From a bacterium (GTDB taxonomy: Bacteria; UBA9089; JASEIO01): 20,658 bases of DNA. The stretch spans positions 1 to 20,658 of the forward strand of contig JASEIO010000012.1 in NCBI GenBank assembly GCA_030017475.1. The letters are read 5' to 3'. The number at the start of each line of letters is the position of its first letter. Position 1 is the first letter of the stretch. The translations under genes and the position numbers were made by a program. The notes under the pieces were generated by a model. That model did not search any database. It saw only the letters and a list, made by a program, of their open reading frames with translations, and was not told the origin of the DNA. Below are positions 1-5,570 of the stretch, one piece after another.

Positions 1-1
1 A

Positions 2-76
2 ATATTGTTTGACAATTATTACAAGACTGGATACCATGTGCCTATGCCAGCCAAAATGACATCAAAAAGTGCTTGA
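2..76 (+). CDS. C-terminal end of an unidentified protein (partial, runs off left edge)
   Basis: One frame is open from the window edge to a TGA at 74-76 and encodes 24 residues that include DNYYKTGYHVPMPAK. The other two + frames close earlier. The composition looks like ordinary protein, but too little remains to assign a family. The stop codon overlaps the probable -35 box of the tRNA-Arg promoter. It could also be non-coding sequence that is open by chance. Confidence 0.35.
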   Translation: MLFDNYYKTGYHVPMPAKMTSKSA

Positions 77-101
77 TTTTAAATCCCAGTTATGTTATCA
101 T
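73..101 (+). promoter_or_regulatory. Probable sigma-70 promoter for tRNA-Arg and the downstream genes
   Basis: TTGATT (73-78), a 17-bp spacer and TATCAT (96-101) put a start near 108, about 24 nt before the tRNA. No terminator is visible between the tRNA and the aminotransferase gene, so this promoter may also serve the two sugar-nucleotide genes. A second TTGACT at 112-117 is too close to the tRNA to act as its -35. Confidence 0.45.
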
Positions 102-131
102 TAAAAGCACGTTGACTTTGCCTAAGTACAG

Positions 132-205
132 GCGCTCATAGCTCAATTGGATAGAGCGACGGACTACGAATCCGTAGGTTGGGGGTTCAACTCTCCCTGA
201 GCGCA
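132..205 (+). tRNA. tRNA-Arg (anticodon ACG)
   Basis: A full cloverleaf can be drawn. The acceptor arm is GCGCTCA (132-138) with TGAGCGC (198-204). The D arm is GCTC/GAGC. The anticodon stem ACGGA/TCCGT encloses loop CTACGAA, giving anticodon ACG at 166-168. The T arm is GGGGG/CTCCC with loop TTCAACT and contains one G-U pair. The discriminator base is A205. The 3' CCA is not encoded, so it must be added by the CCA-adding enzyme. The ACG anticodon is normally edited to ICG by TadA and reads CGU, CGC and CGA. Confidence 0.95.
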
Positions 206-232
206 CTACTAAAATTTGGGAGGTAAATTTTG

Positions 233-1324
233 ATGATACCTTTAGTAGATCTGAAGGCACAATATAATTCAATTAAAGATGAGATAGATGAAGCTATCCA
301 TAGAGTCTTAAAAAGCGGTGAGTTTATATTAGGTAAAGAGGTAGAGAAGTTAGAAGAGGAGATCGCAGAATATCTGGGAGCAAGATATGCTATAGGTGTT
401 GCCTCAGGAACAGATGCATTGTATTTGTCCCTTTTAGCCTATGGCATCTCCTTTGGAGATGAGGTAATTACAACCCCTTTTACATTCATCGCTACCTCCG
501 AAGTGATTTCTCTTTTAGGAGCACGCCCTGTGTTTGTTGATATTTCACCAAAAACCTATAATATTGACCCCTCAAAGATTAAAGAATGTATTAACAGTCG
601 TACAAAGGCAATTATCCCTGTTCACCTTTATGGCCAACCAGCAGAATTAGATTCTATAATAGAATTGGCTAAGGAAAATAACCTAAAGGTAATTGAAGAC
701 GCTGCCCAATCGATCGGTGCGGAATACAAAGGGAAAAAGGTTGGGCATATTGGAGATGTTGGTTGTTTTAGTTTTTTCCCCAGTAAAAATCTGGGTTGTT
801 TTGGAGATGGTGGAATGGTGGTTACAGACTCAGAAGAGGTTGCCCGCAAGATTAGGATGTTAAGAACACATGGTTCATCGGAAAAGTATGTTCATCTCAT
901 GATAGGTAAAAATAGCAGATTAGATGCCATTCAAGCAGCTATATTACGGGTAAAACTTAAGTATTTACAATCTTGGACAGATGCAAGACGCAAGAATGCA
1001 GCCCTTTATAATGAACTATTAAAAGATGTAGTAGAGATTCCCTATGAAATGAATGATTGTAAACATGTTTATAATCAGTATACCATTCGCGTAGATAATA
1101 GAGAAAGGATTCGTTCTTTTCTCAAAAAGAAAGGGGTTTCTACTGCAGTTCATTACCCTATTCCTCTCCATTTGCAAAAGGCATTTAGTCATCTGGGTTA
1201 TGAAAAAGGGAGTTTCAAAGAATCAGAAAAGGCATCACGTGAAGTCCTCTCTTTACCCAACTATCCAGAACTTTCGGAAAGTGATATCCAAAGGATTGCT
1301 ATGTTAATCAAAGAAGTGGTATAA
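233..1324 (+). CDS. DegT/DnrJ/EryC1/StrS-family PLP-dependent nucleotide-sugar aminotransferase
   Basis: This enzyme family transfers an amino group to a keto-sugar nucleotide, feeding O-antigen, capsule or other glycan synthesis. The protein has 363 residues, normal for the family. Counting from the ATG, it shows the PLP-phosphate segment GVASGTDAL (about 55-63), Asp156 in IEDAAQSIGA that contacts the PLP ring nitrogen, and the Schiff-base lysine Lys185 in SFFPSKNLG. It also has NSRLDAIQAA and the C-terminal TAVHYPIPLH. As I recall WbpE/WlbC-type enzymes, which act on UDP-3-keto-2-acetamido-glucuronate, the resemblance is close; that substrate is an inference. I chose ATG 233 because GGGAGG at 218-223 lies 9 nt upstream; TTG 230 in the same frame is also possible. 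It is followed 17 nt later by a nucleotide-sugar dehydrogenase, which fits the same pathway. Confidence 0.92.
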   Translation: MIPLVDLKAQYNSIKDEIDEAIHRVLKSGEFILGKEVEKLEEEIAEYLGARYAIGVASGTDALYLSLLAYGISFGDEVITTPFTFIATSEVISLLGARPVFVDISPKTYNIDPSKIKECINSRTKAIIPVHLYGQPAELDSIIELAKENNLKVIEDAAQSIGAEYKGKKVGHIGDVGCFSFFPSKNLGCFGDGGMVVTDSEEVARKIRMLRTHGSSEKYVHLMIGKNSRLDAIQAAILRVKLKYLQSWTDARRKNAALYNELLKDVVEIPYEMNDCKHVYNQYTIRVDNRERIRSFLKKKGVSTAVHYPIPLHLQKAFSHLGYEKGSFKESEKASREVLSLPNYPELSESDIQRIAMLIKEVV

Positions 1325-1341
1325 GATTAAGAGGGTGAAGA

Positions 1342-2634
1342 TTGAGAAATATTTGTATTATTGGTACTGGACATGTGGGATTAATCACTGGAGTTTGTCT
1401 TGCCTCATTAGGAAATAAGGTAATCTGTGTTGATTCAGATAAGGAGAAGATTGAAAAGTTAAAGCGGGAAGTTATTCCTATTTATGAACCTAACTTAGAA
1501 GAGATGGTTAGAGAAAATATTAGAGAAGATAGAATCTCATTTACTACCTCAATACCAACTGGGGTTCGGGAATCAGAAATCATTTTCATTTCAGTAAGTA
1601 CTCCTTCTAAACCGAATGGAGAGACAGATCTTAGATACGTGGAAGCAGTTTCTACGGAAATAGCCCGCTCAATGGATTCCTATAAGGTGATTGTGGAAAA
1701 AAGCACGGTTCCAGTAAAGACAGGAGAAAGGATTAAGAAGACCATTGAGATTAATAATCCAAGAAATATCGAGTTTGATATTGTTTCAAATCCTGAGTTT
1801 TTGCGTGAAGGAGAGGCGATACACGATTTTATGCATCCAGATAGGATAGTTATTGGAGTTGAGCAAGAAAGGGCAAAAGATATTATGTTAGAATTGTATA
1901 GGCCATTAAATGTTCCCATAATTGTAACTGATATAAAAAGCGCTGAACTTATAAAGCATGCCTCTAACTCATTTTTGGCTCTAAAGATCTCTTACATTAA
2001 TGCTGTGTCACAGATATGTGAAAAGGTAGGAACAGATATTAAAGAAGTGGCTAAAGGAATGGGTTTGGATAAAAGGATAGGACACGACTTTTTAGAAGCA
2101 GGTGTAGGTTATGGAGGCTCCTGTTTCCCAAAGGATTTATCTGCGTTTATAAAGATCTCGCACGATCTTGGATATGACTTTGAACTGTTAAAGGCAGTTC
2201 AAAGGATAAATGCTATGCAGCGAAAAAAGGTAGTAGAAAAGGTAAAAGAACTACTATGGATTTTAAGTGGTAAAACAATAGGGATCTTAGGACTTTCATT
2301 TAAGCCAAATACTGACGATATGCGAGAGGCCCCATCTGTGACTATAATCAATTCTCTCCAAAAAGAAGGAGGAAGAATAAAGGCTTATGATCCAAAGGCT
2401 ATTCATGAAGCCAAAAAGATAATTAAGGATGTAGAATTTTCGCACAATCCATATGATTTAGCAAAAGGGTGCGATTGTCTAGTCATTCTAACAGAATGGG
2501 ATGAGTTTAAAAGGTTAGATTTAAAAAGGATTAAGGATTTATTGAATCAACCCAATATAATTGATGGAAGAAATATCTTTGAACCAAAGGAAATGAAAAA
2601 ACTTGGGTTTAATTACAAAGGGATAGGGAGATAG
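1342..2634 (+). CDS. UDP-glucose/GDP-mannose 6-dehydrogenase family protein
   Basis: NAD-dependent four-electron oxidation of a nucleotide sugar to its uronic acid (for example UDP-glucose to UDP-glucuronate), supplying surface polysaccharide. The 430 residues match the family length. The Rossmann motif is IIGTGHVGL (6-14), with an acidic VDSD at about 30-33 favouring NAD. STPSKPNGETDL (86-97), VEKSTVPVKTG (118-128) and NPEFLREGEA (150-159) follow. LIKHASNSFLA (203-213) contains the conserved Lys205 and Asn209. The catalytic cysteine is Cys261 in GVGYGGSCFPKD. The start is TTG: an in-frame TGA lies at 1336-1338 and no ATG or GTG is available, while GAGGG at 1331-1335 is a good ribosome site. 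The stop lies 1 nt from the 3' end of the opposing tRNA-Leu. Whether the substrate is UDP-glucose or another sugar nucleotide cannot be told from sequence. Confidence 0.95.
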   Translation: MRNICIIGTGHVGLITGVCLASLGNKVICVDSDKEKIEKLKREVIPIYEPNLEEMVRENIREDRISFTTSIPTGVRESEIIFISVSTPSKPNGETDLRYVEAVSTEIARSMDSYKVIVEKSTVPVKTGERIKKTIEINNPRNIEFDIVSNPEFLREGEAIHDFMHPDRIVIGVEQERAKDIMLELYRPLNVPIIVTDIKSAELIKHASNSFLALKISYINAVSQICEKVGTDIKEVAKGMGLDKRIGHDFLEAGVGYGGSCFPKDLSAFIKISHDLGYDFELLKAVQRINAMQRKKVVEKVKELLWILSGKTIGILGLSFKPNTDDMREAPSVTIINSLQKEGGRIKAYDPKAIHEAKKIIKDVEFSHNPYDLAKGCDCLVILTEWDEFKRLDLKRIKDLLNQPNIIDGRNIFEPKEMKKLGFNYKGIGR

Positions 2635-2635
2635 G

Positions 2636-2721
2636 TGCCGGAGGTCGGATTCGAACCGACATGGAGATAAATCTCCGCTGGATTTTGAGTCCAGTGCGTC
2701 TACCAATTTCACCACTCCGGC
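2636..2721 (-). tRNA. tRNA-Leu (anticodon CAA)
   Basis: Read on the - strand, the acceptor GCCGGAG pairs with CTCCGGC. The anticodon stem CTGGA/TCCAG encloses loop CTCAAAA, giving anticodon CAA (window 2685-2687), which reads UUG. A long variable arm GGAGA-TTTA-TCTCC marks a class II tRNA. The T arm is GTCGG-TTCGAAT-CCGAC. The discriminator is A. The next bases are CCT, so a complete CCA is not encoded. Length is 86 nt. A consensus promoter lies just upstream at 2749-2777. Confidence 0.96.
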
Positions 2722-2755
2722 ATTTTAGATTATTATATATTTTAGATTATTATAT
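2722..2755 (-). repeat. Perfect 17-bp tandem duplication upstream of tRNA-Leu
   Basis: ATTTTAGATTATTATAT occurs at 2722-2738 and again, directly abutting, at 2739-2755. Each copy carries ATTATA, which is TATAAT on the - strand, so the -10 box of the tRNA-Leu promoter is duplicated 17 bp apart. Only the copy at 2749-2754 is correctly spaced from the TTGACA box. Confidence 0.95.
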
Positions 2756-2777
2756 CTATATCTGTCTATTTTGTCAA
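2749..2777 (-). promoter_or_regulatory. Consensus sigma-70 promoter for tRNA-Leu
   Basis: On the - strand, TTGACA (2772-2777), a 17-bp spacer and TATAAT (2749-2754) match the textbook consensus exactly. Transcription should begin near 2742, about 20 nt before the tRNA. The promoter starts only a few bases beyond the terminator of the left-hand small RNA unit, so tRNA-Leu is insulated from it. Confidence 0.9.
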
Positions 2778-2779
2778 AT

Positions 2780-2815
2780 AAAAAAAGGCTAAATGAGGAA
2801 TCCCCCATTTAGCCT
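2780..2815 (-). terminator. Intrinsic terminator of small RNA unit A
   Basis: On the - strand, AGGCTAAATG (2806-2815) pairs with CATTTAGCCT (2786-2795), a 10-bp stem with a 10-nt loop. It is followed by a run of T (2786 down to 2780 are all A on the + strand). Read on the + strand the hairpin is followed by GGTATG, not T, so it terminates leftward transcription only. Confidence 0.9.
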
Positions 2816-2884
2816 GGTATGAGGCATTGGTTAGGTCATAGAGACTGGGAGAGGAAACTATAACCTTAACCGCTTGCCTTTCAA
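2780..2884 (-). ncRNA. Predicted sigma-28-dependent small RNA, unit A
   Basis: A stand-alone transcription unit of about 105 nt is bounded by a sigma-28 promoter (2890-2917) and an intrinsic terminator (2780-2815). The start site is estimated from promoter spacing. The RNA can form a long hairpin. On the - strand GGTTATAG (2865-2858) pairs with CTATGACC (2841-2834), and beyond a single bulged A (2866) GGTTA (2871-2867) pairs with TAACC (2833-2829). The 16-nt loop is TTTCCTCTCCCAGTCT. No open reading frame is shared with unit B, and the loops differ in length by 2 nt, which argues against a coding role. The C-rich loop resembles those of small RNAs that pair with ribosome-binding sites; that function is inferred. 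Family unknown to me. Confidence 0.72.
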
Positions 2885-2889
2885 TATCT

Positions 2890-2917
2890 ATATCGGCAAA
2901 AAATCTAAAAAACTTTA
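2890..2917 (-). promoter_or_regulatory. Sigma-28 (FliA/SigD-type) promoter of small RNA unit A
   Basis: On the - strand TAAA (2914-2917), part of CTAAAG, is followed by 16 bp and then GCCGATAT (2890-2897). The flagellar sigma consensus is TAAA, about 15 bp (14-16 tolerated), then GCCGATAA or GCCGATAT. All 12 defined bases match the GCCGATAT form. The -35 box abuts the T-tract of unit B's terminator, so the two units are packed head to tail. Confidence 0.85.
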
Positions 2918-2918
2918 G

Positions 2919-2951
2919 AAAAAAAGCTAAACGGGCTAGCCCGTTTAGCTT
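2919..2951 (-). terminator. Intrinsic terminator of small RNA unit B (perfect palindrome)
   Basis: A perfect 28-bp palindrome spans 2924-2951 (half-site AAGCTAAACGGGCT). On the - strand it forms a very stable stem followed by T at 2925 down to 2919. On the + strand only TTAAGG follows, so efficient termination is expected leftward. The outer stem shares GCTAAA with the terminator of unit A. Confidence 0.92.
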
Positions 2952-3032
2952 AAGGTATAGAATAGTACATAAATTAAGGATTATAGAAACTGGGAGGGGA
3001 AAAACTATAACCCATTAATTTATGGCTTCATT
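2919..3032 (-). ncRNA. Predicted sigma-28-dependent small RNA, unit B
   Basis: A diverged tandem paralogue of unit A, about 114 nt, between the sigma-28 promoter at 3038-3065 and the terminator at 2919-2951. On the - strand CATAAATTAA (3024-3015), a bulged T (3014) and GGGTTATAG (3013-3005) pair with CTATAATCC (2986-2978) and TTAATTTATG (2977-2968). This gives 19 bp with one G-U pair and one bulge, in the same position as in unit A. The 18-nt loop is TTTTTCCCCTCCCAGTTT and shares CTCCCAGT with unit A. The stem bases differ from unit A while pairing is kept. A 13-codon frame starting ATGGGT exists here but has no counterpart in unit A. The RNA is antisense to any pfkB leader that starts upstream of about 3032. 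Confidence 0.72.
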
Positions 3033-3037
3033 TATAT

Positions 3038-3065
3038 ATATCGGCAAGGAGCGGAAAAAACTTTA
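3038..3065 (-). promoter_or_regulatory. Sigma-28 (FliA/SigD-type) promoter of small RNA unit B
   Basis: On the - strand TAAA (3062-3065), 16 bp, then GCCGATAT (3038-3045), identical in boxes and spacing to the promoter of unit A while the spacer sequence differs. The -35 box lies only 12 bp from the pfkB start codon on the other strand, so a polymerase bound here would probably interfere with transcription into pfkB. No convincing + strand sigma-70 promoter for pfkB was seen in this gap. Confidence 0.85.
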
Positions 3066-3077
3066 GAAGAATTTTTT

Positions 3078-4010
3078 ATGATCTACACTATAACCTTAAA
3101 TCCATCTTTAGATAAGACAGTTGTAGTTAAAAATTTAGTGTTTGAGGACGTAAACCGAGTAGAAAAAATCTATACTGATCCTGGAGGGAAAGGGATAAAT
3201 GTTTCCAGGGTAATTCATAAGTTTCGGGGTGATACTACCTCGTCTGGTCTCTTGGGGGGTTATACTGGAGAACATATAGAAAAGTTATTAATAAAAAAAG
3301 GAATAAATACAGATTTTGTTTATACTAAAGGAGAAACCAGGACAAATATTTTGATCTTTGATACTGGAAGACATACACAAGCGAAAATTAATGAACCCGG
3401 ACCTTTAATTTCAGCCAATGAGATAGATCTACTTTTACAAAAGATTTTATCCTTATCCCTTAAAGTGAGGATTCTTGTATTAGCAGGTTCTATACCTCCT
3501 GGAGTACCTTTGGATATCTATTGTAAAATAATCAAGATATGCCATCGAAAGAACATTTTGACTATCTTGGATGCGGATACCGAGGCGCTGAAGTTTGGGA
3601 TAAAGGCAAATCCATTTCTAATTAAACTAAACATCCATGAAATAGAGAGACTACTTGGAAAAAAACTATTTAGTAAAACGTCCTTAATTGAAGGAGCAAG
3701 GACTTTATCGAAAATGGGGATAAAGATAGTAGTTGTCTCTCAAGGAGAAAAAGGGGTTATTGTAGTTAAAGATAACCATATTTGGGAAAGTACACCTCCA
3801 AAGGTACAAGTTTCAAGTACTGTTGGAGCTGGAGAGTCTTTTTTAGCCGGGTTTTCTTTAATGTTATTGCAGAAAAAAGAGATGGAAGAGGTTATAAGAT
3901 TTGCTACGGCTTGTGGAACTGCAGCAGTCTTAACTCCAGGAACAAAGCTTTGTAGAAAGGAGGATGTAGAAAGTTTGTTAAATAAGGTTAGGGTTAAAAG
4001 GATTGACTAA
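3078..4010 (+). CDS. PfkB-family sugar-phosphate kinase, 1-phosphofructokinase/tagatose-6-phosphate kinase type
   Basis: ATP-dependent phosphorylation of a sugar phosphate such as fructose-1-phosphate or tagatose-6-phosphate. The 310 residues and the opening MIYTITLNPSLD fit the FruK/LacC branch. PfkB signature 1 is GGKGINVSRV (36-45). LAGSIPPG (135-142) and LNIHEIERL (184-192, usually PN-x-x-E) follow. Signature 2 reads STVGAGESFLAGF (247-259), where the catalytic base, normally Asp in GAGD, is Glu253. The start ATG at 3078 fits the family N-terminus; the ribosome site is weak (AGAAGA) and no upstream in-frame start exists. It leads an operon with purH (11-nt gap), nadC, coaX and a lipoprotein gene. 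No PTS gene is nearby, so a fructose role is not supported by context. Confidence 0.88.
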   Translation: MIYTITLNPSLDKTVVVKNLVFEDVNRVEKIYTDPGGKGINVSRVIHKFRGDTTSSGLLGGYTGEHIEKLLIKKGINTDFVYTKGETRTNILIFDTGRHTQAKINEPGPLISANEIDLLLQKILSLSLKVRILVLAGSIPPGVPLDIYCKIIKICHRKNILTILDADTEALKFGIKANPFLIKLNIHEIERLLGKKLFSKTSLIEGARTLSKMGIKIVVVSQGEKGVIVVKDNHIWESTPPKVQVSSTVGAGESFLAGFSLMLLQKKEMEEVIRFATACGTAAVLTPGTKLCRKEDVESLLNKVRVKRID

Positions 4011-4021
4011 AAAGGAGAGGG

Positions 4022-5569
4022 ATGATGGTAAAGGTTAAACGTGCTTTGCTTAGTGTTTTTGACAAAAGGGGATTGATTCCTTTGGCCAAAACCTTGGCTA
4101 CGCAAGAAATAGAGATTATCTCTACTGGGGGAACCTATTCAGTGCTAAGGGATGCAGGTATTAGAGCTATCAAAGTAGAAGAGGTGACATCTTTTCCTGA
4201 GGTTTTGGACGGAAGGGTAAAAACCTTACATCCAAATATTCACGCTGCAATCTTAGCCAAACGGACAGAAGATCACTTATCTCAGCTTAAAAAGGTAGGA
4301 ATTGTCCCTATTGATCTTGTAGTGGTAAATCTTTATCCGTTTGAAGAAACTATCTTGAAGACAGATGTATTGGAAGAGATAATAGAGAATATTGATATTG
4401 GTGGTCTTGCAATGATCAGGGCTGCTGCCAAAAACTATAGATATGTAGCTACGGTAGTGAATCCAGAAAGGTATGAAGAGATAATAACTATACTCCAGGA
4501 GAATAATGGAATGATACCAGAGGAGGTGCGATTCAGGCTTTCCTGTGAGGCCTTTTCTTATACTGCTTCCTATGATGTACTTATCTCTCAATATCTTTCA
4601 AGAAGGCTTGATAAGACATTTCCAGATGTATTAAATCTATCTTATTATAAGGTGCAAAACCTAAGGTATGGAGAAAATCCACATCAAAGGGCTTCTTTCT
4701 ATAAACTTAGAGGAATCGAAGAACCTTGTATAGGTAATGCCAAGAAACTCCATGGAAAAGAGCTCTCTTTCAATAATATCCTTGACCTTAATGCTGCTTT
4801 GGAGCTGGTAAAGGAGTTCAGGGAAAAGGTATGTGTGATTATAAAGCATACAAACCCATGTGGCGTAGCAATTGGGAATACTCTAAAGGATGCATATAAT
4901 AAGGCCTATCAATCAGATCCCATTTCTGCTTTTGGAAGTGTAGTTGGATTTAATGAAGTAGTTTCAGAAGATGTAGCAGAAGATTTAATTACGAAATATG
5001 TAGAGGCAATTATTGCACCAGGGTTCACCGAAACAGCTCTAAGGATATTAAGGAAGAAGAAAAATCTCCGTCTATTAGAGGTCCAAAAACCCCTAAATAT
5101 TATACAGAGGAAGGAGATGGACATGAGGAAGGTGGTTGGAGGACTGCTGATTCAAGATTGGGATCTAGATATGCATCCTTCGGATAGCCTAAAGACAGTC
5201 ACTCGCCAAAAACCTTCTCCTCAAGAACTAAAGACTGCTCTCTTTGCATGGAAGGTGGTAAAGTGTGTGAAGTCTAATGCTATTGTCTTAGCGCGTGACG
5301 GAAGTACTGTTGGCGTTGGAGCTGGGCAGATGTCAAGAGTTGATGCAGTTAGAATTGCAATCTCAAAAGCAGGGGATAGAACTAAAGGAGCAGTTTTAGC
5401 ATCAGATGCCTTCTTCCCTTTCAAAGACAGTATAGATTTAGCCGGAGAGGCAGGGATTAAAGTAATCATTCAACCAGGTGGTTCTTTAAGGGATGAAGAG
5501 GTAATTAAGGCTTGTGATAGATATAATATCTCTATGGTATTTACTGGAATAAGACATTTCAGGCACTAA
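4022..5569 (+). CDS. purH: Bifunctional AICAR formyltransferase/IMP cyclohydrolase
   Basis: Catalyses the last two steps of IMP synthesis: 10-formyl-THF-dependent formylation of AICAR, then ring closure. The 515 residues are the usual length. The IMP cyclohydrolase half (about 1-200) contains ALLSVFDKRGL, STGGTYSVL and FPEVLDGRVKTLHPNIH. The transformylase half contains RYGENPHQRASFY (215-227), IIKHTNPCG (273-281) with the catalytic Lys275-His276 pair, SDPISAFGSVV and the C-terminal SDAFFPFKDSID and TGIRHFRH. Both activities look intact. A ribosome site AAGGAGAGG (4012-4020) precedes two adjacent in-frame ATGs at 4022 and 4025; spacing slightly favours the second, but the proteins differ by one residue. 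No other purine gene is present here, so it appears detached from a pur cluster. Confidence 0.98.
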   Translation: MMVKVKRALLSVFDKRGLIPLAKTLATQEIEIISTGGTYSVLRDAGIRAIKVEEVTSFPEVLDGRVKTLHPNIHAAILAKRTEDHLSQLKKVGIVPIDLVVVNLYPFEETILKTDVLEEIIENIDIGGLAMIRAAAKNYRYVATVVNPERYEEIITILQENNGMIPEEVRFRLSCEAFSYTASYDVLISQYLSRRLDKTFPDVLNLSYYKVQNLRYGENPHQRASFYKLRGIEEPCIGNAKKLHGKELSFNNILDLNAALELVKEFREKVCVIIKHTNPCGVAIGNTLKDAYNKAYQSDPISAFGSVVGFNEVVSEDVAEDLITKYVEAIIAPGFTETALRILRKKKNLRLLEVQKPLNIIQRKEMDMRKVVGGLLIQDWDLDMHPSDSLKTVTRQKPSPQELKTALFAWKVVKCVKSNAIVLARDGSTVGVGAGQMSRVDAVRIAISKAGDRTKGAVLASDAFFPFKDSIDLAGEAGIKVIIQPGGSLRDEEVIKACDRYNISMVFTGIRHFRH

Positions 5570-5570
5570 A

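Noticed and set aside
90-272. 60-codon frame on the - strand across the tRNA-Arg
   Set aside because: It is antisense to the tRNA and to the start of the aminotransferase gene; it is open by chance.
1231-1246. parS-like CATCACGTGAAG in the aminotransferase gene
   Set aside because: Only about 10 of 16 bases match the parS consensus and the palindrome is broken; CACGTG occurs by chance in coding sequence.
2924-2951. 28-bp palindrome as a + strand terminator for the left operon
   Set aside because: On the + strand only two T follow the hairpin, while on the - strand a run of T follows. The same one-sided arrangement occurs at 2780-2815.
2972-3013. 13-codon frame (ATGGGT...TAA) within small RNA unit B
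   Set aside because: The frame is not kept in unit A, whose loop is 2 nt shorter, and no ribosome site is present. The conserved signal is the hairpin, not a peptide.
2722-3077. Riboswitch, T-box or CRISPR array in the large gap
   Set aside because: No T-box sequence, no known riboswitch core and no regular repeat-spacer pattern was seen. The two copies are explained by promoter, hairpin RNA and terminator.
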